Origin: Apteryx mantelli
Lineage: Eukaryota; Chordata; Aves; Apterygiformes; Apterygidae
Length of the DNA stretch: 64,000 nucleotides
Direction: 5' to 3'
Assembly (NCBI RefSeq): GCF_036417845.1
Contig: NC_089982.1
Coordinates: forward strand, 44,417,684 to 44,481,683
Part shown: in pieces, positions 38,294 through 48,300 of the stretch
Numbering within the stretch: position 1 is the first letter of the stretch
How the letters are laid out: every line of letters begins with the position of its first letter
Made by a program: the position numbers and the translations under genes
Notes under the pieces: generated by a model
Databases searched by the model: none
What the model was told of the DNA's origin: nothing
What the model saw: only the letters and a program-made list of their open reading frames with translations

Positions 38294-39170
38294 CTGAGAG
38301 GTAAATGCCCAGAGAACCGGCCATATATACAAAGCTAAGCTTTGTTCAAACAGGCAAATTCTTACATAAACAGAAGGTGTAGGAAATTTCTTATTGGCAC
38401 TCCTAAATTTCTGCCTTCTTAACCTTGAGAAGGTCCTAACCATAAGATGGCTGAATTTTATTCAGTTGTTCACTTACATCTTCACCTCCTGGAAACATTA
38501 CTCTACCTGGGTGATTTATGAAGAAGTAGAACTAGACTCGAGAACACCACTGACTTTTTTTTCCTCTGTCCTAAGAGCAAAATACACATTTTTTCCCCAC
38601 TTCGCAAATTCTATTTGACGCCACATCACCACCACTCAACATTAACTCATAAAACAGAGACTTACTCCACTGGTCAGACACAGCAGGGGAAGAATGTCTA
38701 GAGGGTAAGTGGGAGGCTCTTTATCAGATATAATTGCTTGCTCAAAAGGAGAGAATCCAGCTTCCCCTTAGCTATTCTTTCATAAATTAATAATTTGTTA
38801 AAATCATAATCACAAGAATTGTAGCTATTACGCAAAATTCAAGTTTTTAAAAAAACAAGAATAAATTAGTTACAGCCTTGTAAACAATAGTTCATTTATG
38901 TAACATACTTGGGGAAAAAAAAAAGTTCCTCTATGTAATAAATCAGACAGTACAAGGCACACATCACACTTAAGAATCCAAAGTGATAAAACCAGCAGAT
39001 GCCTTCACCTTCTTTGCTCGCTGGTGTAATTGTGCTATAGACAATGTAGAAATATGTATAATTTTGTTCTTACAGTCATTTGAAAGTGTTTCATGACTGT
39101 GCTTTTTCTGGTAGAATATTTGTGCTATTTTACAGTACAGTATGATTTGAAGCTCTTGGAATGAATCTTC

Positions 39171-39339
39171 TCAAATATTTTCCACAAAGCTGCCAGGAAA
39201 AAGGCCGGTTTTTCCATTTCGTTGCAGCGTGCCTTTGAACCAGCCATCCTCACGTTTTTTGTGTACAAAAACAATGTCACCTTCCTTAAGTTCAAGTTCT
39301 GCTTCACTCTGAGGAGGATAGGATACCACAACCCTGTAC
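39171..39339 (-). CDS. SH3RF1: SH3RF1 terminal exon: fourth SH3 domain and stop
   Basis: Encodes [20 protein letters not shown]..., then [17 protein letters not shown], and closes [14 protein letters not shown] with TGA at 39,171-39,173. The acceptor ...tattatgcag at 39,340-39,341 has a (TTTA)n microsatellite as its pyrimidine-rich tract. Confidence 0.96.
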
Positions 39340-42300
39340 CTGCATAATAAATAAATAAATAAATAAATAAATAGAAGAACAAAGTTCTTAGTTTAGGTTT
39401 TTTACCAATGCTTGTAAAAAAAAATAATAAAAAAAATCCTGCACATGTTAAAACTTATGAGAAAACGAAATTGCCTAGAACTGTTTGCTGAGTTTGTAAC
39501 AACTGAAGTTAAATACATCTTGAACAGAAGATAACAATAGTAACATAAAAAATTTAAGTCAAGCATATGTATCTCGTATCACAGTTTTCACAGATATTTT
39601 TGTAAAAATACATATATTAAGAGGTTAAGTAATAGGAGAAAATTGTAAACACATTTTTGGATATAAAGTTGCGGACTCTTCCAGGCAGCATGACACAGCA
39701 ATAATCAAAGCATTCACAAGAGTAACTAGGCATAACTTTATGACTGTAGGTTTAATATGATATTATGCCAGGGAGGGCTCTTGAGGAAAGGCATAGAACA
39801 ACAAAGTGGCTAACAAAACCTGTTCATCTGCACTGTTGTTTTTTAAGATTGCTTTTGTTTATGTAAGAAGCTTTTCAGGATACAAAGAATACCATCTTAT
39901 TCAGCTCAATTTGCGTGCTGCTGTACTTCACACCTTTAAACCACGTCTTTCTGCTTTTGCTATGACAAGCACCTAATTTTATATTGCATTTTTACAAATT
40001 CTATTTGCCCAACTATGGGTGATCAGATCCAGGCTCAATTCACACAGCCTTCCATTCGTATCACTCTCTATCAGCTACAGAACAAAACTATTTTTCTATT
40101 ACCTATAACATACTGTCAACATTACAAATTTCTTGCAGGGTAAATAGCTTATGCTTCAGCGCAGAAGTTCATTGCCAGGTCCTTGAAAAAATTAATCACA
40201 TTTGCTAAGCATGACTTACATTTTGAAAAAACATGTTTATTCCTACATATTCCAGTCTTTCCAAAGACATGCCTGTTTATCTCCTTATTCAGTACATGTA
40301 AATATTTTCAGATTTGCAGGTCTTTCTTAGTCACCTCATCTATAAATATCTCTTACATGCATTTAATATATGCAGACTGTATTTTCTCCTTTACATTTGC
40401 TTTGACTATCTTAAGGTATCTTATTAATTTTAAAAGTATCCTAACTGTTTGTAATCAGTTAGCGATAAAATATTAACATTACAAAAATACTTAAGCTTCC
40501 CAGAAACATCCATTGGATCTGCCACCAGTTCTTTCCCCATATTCCTAATGGGTCTGCTGTATCCCACAGTGCTCTCATAATCTGCATTTGCGAAATGATT
40601 TCTTTTGGTCTGTCTTCACATTTCTCCATTCTGCTTTTCATTTTTAATACTCACATTTCTGGTAGTTTTCAATAACATGAAAAAGAATACATCCTTCTTT
40701 TTCCTCCCATTCTTCATTGCTTCTGTTTCACTAGACACAAAATATTGATTTTCTTCCCAGCTACGTGTAGCTGATTTTTAGACAATTTTATTTGTGCTTC
40801 TCCTGTCTTGTTCTATGAACCACTTGTTTGATCACCAAATGGAGAAAAGTATCACATTCTCACATGCAGACAACAGGCATAAATAGTTGGAATTACTGTT
40901 ATTATATAAGTTAAATTCATATTCATTATTCAACTTTTTCTTTTAGGGTTTTTCTTTTAAACTCTGAATTTTTACCATTCCTTGTCAGCTCACCTGCATC
41001 CTGCTGCTCTGCAACTCTCTGATCTGCTGACTAGGTGTCTTGACTCCTACAGATAATGAGCCCCCGTCCAGGGTAGACTCATTCTCAACAGCATTCAGCA
41101 CTGCCAGATCTCGTAAAAAACTGTTGTCCTCTAAAACCACTGGCCTGCTCACTGATGTCACACCAGTCATTTTGTGGTGGATAAAATGACGTGGAACCAC
41201 TTTTATCACAGAACAAGATTACTGCTGTCCTTCACTGTAACTGGATAAAAGACTCTACTTGAATTATAATTTAGGATATGCAGTGATGTGTATTTAGGTT
41301 CAACATCAGGTCTTTATCACCATTGTGGAGTGCTGGGAAGTTTATTATTACAGTGCTGTATATTTACAATAAAACTTAAAGCTATTTAACCAATGCTTTC
41401 CTTTAAAAAGAAGTGAAAAAACTTAGATTTTGCAAAGACTACTTGAAACAGTATTCTATCTCTTGTTGCCATAAAAAAACCCATCTCTCAGATGATCAAA
41501 TTACTTTGTATTCATAGCATAACATGGCTCCTCCAGGAGCTGCAGGGAATTGTGGCTGTCTGTCTTTTTAGTGACAAGACAGCAATCCTTAGCCCTGTCA
41601 GCACTGTGTCAGTATGAGAGAGCACAACGTCGTAAGACAACTTGTGCCTCAGCTGGGGAATTGGAAGAAATGACCGGACACTTATCATGAAGTCTCAGGC
41701 GAGCTAACGCATTTCATGAGAGGACAGGAATTCCTGAGCTCTGCTCCCAGCTGCCTTGAAACTCCTCTGTTCCTCCTGTGCAATGAAAATACGAAGGGCT
41801 GGGGAGCACTGCGAGCAACCCTGCTCGTTCACTGGGGAAGTCTGAATACAGGGAGGGGAGCTAACGTAGTGGTTTGCTGCACTGAAAACCTGCAATACAG
41901 CGGGAGGGAGTATCATCATCTTCCCTTCCTTTAGAGGAAAGGCTACCGGTATCAAAGTATTTACTTGCAAATCCATAGCACAAAGAGGTAATGTGCTACC
42001 AAATGTGTCGGTCCACTTGTTCTGCATGATTTGAAGCTAGCTCTTCAAATGATTTGATTTTTACCTCTTATTTTCTGTAGAACAGATAGGAAATATCTCA
42101 CTCTACAGAAAACTTGTGATTCTAGTGAACGGAAAAACAGTGGAATTAGAATAAGAATTTGTTATTTCACCTTAAAGAAAGCCAGGACTTTATGGAAAAC
42201 TCAGTATCAAAAAATGAGAACATTTTCAAGTGCTTCTCAGTATTGAGTCAGGTACTTTGCTCCCATTTCTTACAGAACATCAGCAGAACATTACTCCTAA

Positions 42301-45300
42301 ATCCTCTAGTAACCTCTGAAAATAAAACTTGACCACACTAATAATTAGGCTCCAAAGCCAGCGTCAGTGTAGAAAGAGTACTGTTCCTTTTTCAAACAAA
42401 TTGTAGCCTGTGACTGAAACTGTGATATGAAAGAGCAGAATAATCTCAGCTGGAGACTTCTGTTCTTTACCTTTTTGTTGAACTTATTTTCATGAATATT
42501 CTCCTCCGCACCCCCCACTTTTCACTGCACATACTACTGCATCATCAGCATGGTTCTTATTCACTCCTTCTTACAGATCTAATGAAAATTATTAAAATTA
42601 GAGCGCAGCTAACAGAGGCAGCGAACAGACGCAGCAGTTTGCGCAGCAGTGTTTGGGCTCTGACTAGAACTTGAGGATCTTGTTGGAAGTTGTGGGCTTT
42701 CTGAGGACCCCCGAGGAACTAGCAGGTGATTGCTGTGAACAGGAAAGGGGAAGCTAGGCAAGGACAACTGCAGGAGGCCTTGACTTCTCCTAGGAAAAGC
42801 TCCTGGGAAAAGCTCTAGCTAGGAGTGGCTGCTGCTAACGAGCTCTCTTGGTTGCCCCTGGCCAGAGGGAGTTGGGGCCTCTGATCCTGGTGGCCCTTGA
42901 TTACGGCAGTCAAGCACCCTGTGAGTCAGTGCTAGGGAGAGGCCTATATAAGAGCCAGGCCTAGAGCGCAGCTCCCAGAGCGCAGCGAACAGAGGCAGCA
43001 GTTTGCGCAGAAGTGCGCGCGAAGGAACCTTCGTTTCTGTTCCCTGTGGTGTAGGTTTCCTCAAGTATGGTTGTGACACGCCGCACAGCGCGTTCCCCAG
43101 TAGCTGTTGGAGTTGCTGTGTCAGAGGCTGCGACCCAAACCGACCTTCTGACAGTAGATGCAGCTCTACAGGTCTCAGGCTGCAGGGAGTGCTTGGGGCC
43201 TCTCCGGGAGGCCTGGGCTGGCAGCCAGCTCTCCTGCAGGAGGTGTGCTGCTGTTGATGAGCTGTGTCGTCAGGTAAGGGAGTTACGGGAGGAGGTCAGT
43301 ACGCTGCGCAGCATCCGAGAAGATGAGCAAGAGATAGACAGGGTATTCTCGGAGACTGTGCAGCTTCGGGAGTCCCAACCCCCTGCAGCAGTGGAGTTGC
43401 CAGAGGGCTCTGTGCCGTGTGAAACGGTACATCATAACACCGTAGAAGAAGGCTGGAAACTGGTCACTGCTCATGGGAGGAGAAAGGCTCCTACTCCTCC
43501 CGTAGACTTGCAGCTGAAGAACAGGTTTAGTGCCCTCCAGGATGAGGAGGAGATGGGCATGGCTGCCAGGGAAGTACCTGGGAGAACAGACCCTGTGCCC
43601 TGCCGGAACGCCCGGATAAAGTGGCGGGTGATTGTTGTGGGGGACTCCCTGCTGCAGGGGACGGAGGCATCTATCTGCCGACCTGACCTCATGTCTAGAG
43701 ACGCTTGTGGCCTGCCGGGGGCTCGTGTGAGAGATGTCATGCAAAGACTGCCTAGGCTCGTCCATTCTTCGGACTATTACCCACTGCTGCTCTTTCATGT
43801 GGGTGCTAATGACACCAAGGGCAAACTGGAGACCATCAAGCAGGATTTCAGAGCTCTGGGGATGGTGGTCAAGGGTCTGGGAGCCCAGGTCATCTTCTCC
43901 TCAATCCTGCCAGTGAGGGGGATGGATGAGAGGAGGAGGAGACGGACTTTCCAGGTTAACGACTGGCTGCACCGCTGGTGTTGGCAACAGGGTTTTGGTT
44001 TCTACGACCATGGGACCCTGTTGAAGATCGACAACTGATGGCGAGAGATGGGATCCACCTCACAAGGCGGGGCACGCGGGTCTTTGCCAACAGGTTGGCC
44101 AACCTGGTAAGGAGGGCTTTAAACTAGGAAAGATGGAGGAAGGGGAGAGTTATAGTGCCAGGGTAGTTGGCAAAAGACAGCTCAAGTCAGGATGCCTCCA
44201 GCAGGTGAATGCAGCCAGGGAAGTGCGCATGGGATGTGGCTATGGAGGACCCTCTTTTACCCCTCCTGGGAAACCTGCATGCTTGATCACCTCCCTGAAA
44301 TGCCTGTACACCAATGCACACAGCATGGGGAACAAACAGGAAGAACTAGAGATGTGTGTGCGGTCGCAGGGCCATGATCTCATTGCCATTACAGAGACAT
44401 GGTGGGATAGCTCGCATGACTGGAGTGCTGTCATGGATGGCTACGTGCTTTTTAGGAAAGACAGGCCAGGAAAGCGAGGTGGTGGAGTTGCTCTTTATGT
44501 GAGAGAGCAACTGGAATGTATTGAGCTGTGCCTAGGGGTGGATGAAGAGCGAGTCGAGAGCTTATGGGTAAGGATCAAAGGGCAGGCTAGCATGGGTGAC
44601 ACTGTTGTGGGTGTTTACTACAGGCCACCTGATCAGGAAGAGGAAGTCGATGAGGCCTTCTACAGACAGCTGGAAGTAGCCTCACGATCCCAGGCCCTGG
44701 TTCTCATGGGGGACTTCAACCACCCCGATATCTGCTGGAAAGACAACACAGCTAGGCACAAACAGTCCTGGAGGTTCCTGCAGAGCATTGGTGACAACTT
44801 CTTGACACAGGTGGTGGAGGAGCCAACAAGGAGAGGTGTGCTGCTGGACCTCATACTAACAAACAAAGAAGGACTGGTGGAAGATGTGAAGGTCGGGGGC
44901 TGCCTTGGCTGCAGTGACCATGAGATGGCAGAGTTCAGGATCCCGCGAGGAGGAGGCAGGACACTAAGCAGGATCGCAACCCTGGACTTCAGGAGAGCAA
45001 ACTTTGGCCTCTTCAGGGACCTACTTGGAGGAATCCCATGGGTGAGGGCCCTAGAAGGAAGGGGCGTTCAAGAGAGCTGGTTAATATTCAAGCATCACTT
45101 CCTCCAGGCTCAAGAGCGGTGCATCCCTATGAGTAGGAAGTCAAGCAAAGGAGGTAGGAGACCTGCATGGATGAGCAAGGAGCTCCTGGCAAAACTCAAC
45201 CAGAAGAAGGAAGTCTACAGAAAGTGGAAAGGGGGACAGGCCACTTGGGAGGAATATAGGAACATTGTCAGAGTATGCAGGGATGCGACGAGGAAGGCTA

Positions 45301-48300
45301 AGGCCCGTTTGGAATTAAATCTGGCGAGAGATGTCAAGGACAACAAGAAGGGCTTCTTCAAATACATCAGGAGCAAGAGGAAGACTAGGGAAAATGTGGG
45401 CCCTTTGCTGAATGGGGTGGGTGCCCTGGTGACGAAGGATGCAGAGAAGGCAGAGTTACTGAATGCCTTCTTTGCTTCAGTCTTTACTGCTCAGGCCAGC
45501 CCTCAGGAATCCCAGACCCTGGAGACAAGAGAGAAAATCTGGAGAAAGGAAGACTTTCCCTTGGTGGAGGAGGAGTGGGTTAGAGATCATTTAAGCAAAC
45601 TTGACACCCACAAATCCATGGGCCCTGATGGGATGCACCCACAAGTGCTGAGGGAGCTGGCGGACATCATTGCTAAGCCACTCTCCATCATCTTTGAAAG
45701 GTCATGGAGGACAGGAGAGGTGCCTGAGGACTGGAAGAAAGCCAGTGCCACCCCAGTCTTCAAAAAGGGCAAGAAGGAGGACCCAGGGAACTACAGGCCA
45801 GTCAGCCTCACCTCCATCCCTGCAAAGGTGATGGAGCAGCTCATCCTGGAGGCTATCTCCAAGCATGTGGAGGAAAAGAAGGTGATCAGGAGTTGTCAGC
45901 CTGGATTAACCAAGGGGAAATCACACTTAACCAATCTGATAGCCTTCTATGATGGAATGACTGCCTGGGTAGATGAGGGGAGAGCAGTGGATGTTGTCTC
46001 CCTCAACTTCAGCAAGGCTTTTGACACTGTCTCCCATAACATCCTCATAGGCAAGCTCAGGAAGTGTGGGCTAGATGAGTGGACAGTGAGGTGGATTGAG
46101 AACTGGCTGAAGGGCAGAGCTCAGAGTTGTGATCAGTGGCACAGAGTCTAGTTGGAGGCCTGTAGCTAGCGGTGTCCCCCAGGGGTCAGTACTGGGTCCA
46201 GTCTTGTTCAACTTCTTCATCAATGACCTGGAGGAAGGGACAGAGTGCACCCTCAGCAAGTTTGCCGACAATACAAAACTGGGAGGAGTGGCTGATACAC
46301 GAGAGGGCTGTGCTGCCATTCAGAGAGACCTGGACAGGCTGGAGAGGAGCCTCATGAAGTTCAACAAAAGCAAGTGCAGGGTCCTGCACCTGGGGAGGAA
46401 TAACCCCATGTACCAGAACAGGTTGGGGGTTGACCTGCTGGAAAGCAGCTCTGCGGAGAAGGACCTGGGAGTGCTGGTGGACACCAAGTTAAGCATGAGG
46501 CAGCAGTGTGCCCTTGTGGCCAAGAAGGCCAATGGTATCCTGGGGTGCATCAGGAAGAGTGTTGCCAGCAGGTCGAGGGAGGTGATTCTCCCCCTCTACT
46601 CAGCCCTGGGGAGGCCCCATCTGGAGTACTGCGTCCAGTTCTGGGCTCCCCAGTACAAGAGGGATGTGGCACTACTGGAGCAAGTTCAGCGAAGGGCTAC
46701 AAAGATGATTAGGGGACTGGAGCATCTCTCTTATGAGGAAAGGCTGAGAGAGCTGGGCCTGTTTAGCTTGGAGAAGAGAAGGCTGAGAGGAGATCTTATT
46801 AACGTGTACAAGTATCTGAAGGGAGGGTGTCGAGAGGATGGGACCAGACTCTTTTCAGTGGTGCCGAGCGACAGGACGCGAGGCAACGGGCACAAACTGA
46901 AACACAGACAGTTCCATCTGAACATGAGGAAAAACTTTTTCACTGTGAGGGTGACAGAGCACTGGAAGAGGTTGCCCAGAGAGGTGGTGGAGTCTCCTTC
47001 TCTGGAGATATTCAAAACCCGCCTGGATGCAATCCTGTGCAATGTGCTCTAGGTGACCCTGCTTGAGCAGGGGGGTTGGACTAGATGATCTCCAGAGGTC
47101 CCTTCCAACCTCAGCGATTCTGTGATTAATGCTTGTAGATTACTTTAAGATATCAACTACATTGCAAGTGATAAGCATTATTAAGCAACACATTTTAAGC
47201 ACTTTGGCCTAAAGAAATGGAAATGTGGCATGAGCACGTCAGCAAGAAAAGCCTTAACCCTGCACTGAAAAGGACAAGGAGAACCCAGTGTAAAGATGAA
47301 ATTCTATTTAAATACACTGACAAAAATGTAATAGACTAGGAGGGACAAAGACTTTGTGGTAGCACTTCCCTGGTAGCAATAATCACATAACTAAATAGTA
47401 AGGATATAGAGATTAAAAGGGGTATTTGAGTGTACGTTATTAACAGTTCAATAGGAACATTCATTGTTTTCAGGAAGTAGTTCAGAGAAAAGAATCTCCA
47501 CCATGAAAGCAAGATACTTGAAAAATCTACGTTTTGCGCGGATGCAAATGGTTTTACACACCCACTGGTCATACCAGAATGAATACGATATTATTTTCAC
47601 ATTCAAAGCTTAAAAATATATTACTGTGCCAAGTAGACTTATGAAAATTTGAAAATAAATGGTGCAATTTTTAAAGAAAATTCTTTCAGGTTTTGTTTTC
47701 CATCTGTAAGTGTAAAACTACTTCAGAAATTCAGTAAGAAACAGAAATTTCCTAAAAGGAAATTGTGCAGAAATGATAATAACCTTTAAAAAAAAATAAA
47801 GGTATGACAAATCAAATTAAGGACAAAGTGAAAACTTACCTACTGATTGGGTCTTGCTACATGGATGTAGCTGAAGGTCAGTGGGACTCTAATATAATGG
47901 TAAGCCCACATACCATGAATTAATAATATCAGATCAAAGCCTAAAATAGTCAGCATGATTCAGTTCATTTCTAGAACTGTTACACTGCAACTGCACTATT
48001 TTTTCTGTATGCCACAAACTCCTGTAGCTACTGGAAAGGAAATCCTATGAGATTCTTCATATTGCTTGCCTACTACAAGGGATAATAAAAAGAGGCAGTA
48101 TTCAGAAAATTGGCACTTCCTTTGCAGTCCATGCAACCTACCGAGGACCTCAAAATTTGAGAATAGCAGAGGAACAAAAGAAAAGTGTCAGAACTTTTAA
48201 GGCAACTGTCTGGCACTTTCAGAATCCAGACAACAAAGTGCTTTTTGGGCTCACTTCCCAGGAAGCAGAGCACAGTAACAGGCACAGTGTTCGGGTAATG

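Larger units (their letters stand above)
37000..39170 (-). other. SH3RF1: Probable SH3RF1 3' UTR region
   Basis: AT-rich sequence follows the SH3RF1 stop on the minus strand. Candidate AATAAA signals (TTTATT on plus) are at 38,457-38,462, 38,200-38,205 and 37,802-37,807. More lie at 36,954 and 36,705. From memory, mammalian SH3RF1 has a 3'UTR of about 2 kb, so a distal site is plausible. The true end cannot be set from sequence. Confidence 0.4.
42601..47127 (+). mobile_element. Near full-length CR1 LINE, antisense in the SH3RF1 last intron
   Basis: About 4.53 kb containing a GC-rich 5'UTR, ORF1, ORF2 and a short 3'UTR. The 3' end reads 'ggactagatgatctccagag' then 'ttctgtgatt', the classic avian CR1 terminus. 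Length and content match a complete element, whereas most CR1 copies are severely 5'-truncated. I find no clear target-site duplication, as is usual for CR1. Lesions are a one-base loss near the end of ORF1, a net frameshift in ORF2 near 46,115-46,150, and Asn at two reverse transcriptase catalytic positions. The copy is therefore non-autonomous. The few lesions suggest it is fairly young. Confidence 0.95.

Noticed and set aside
40985-41209. Reading the 59-codon frame as an extra SH3RF1 exon
   Set aside because: SH3RF1 exons at 48.7 kb and 39.3 kb join in phase to give the conserved [12 protein letters not shown] sequence. The frame's phase-0 donor does not fit the terminal exon and an in-frame stop lies upstream.
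43283-43798. 171-codon minus-strand frame
   Set aside because: It is antisense to CR1 ORF1, a shadow of the real coding frame.
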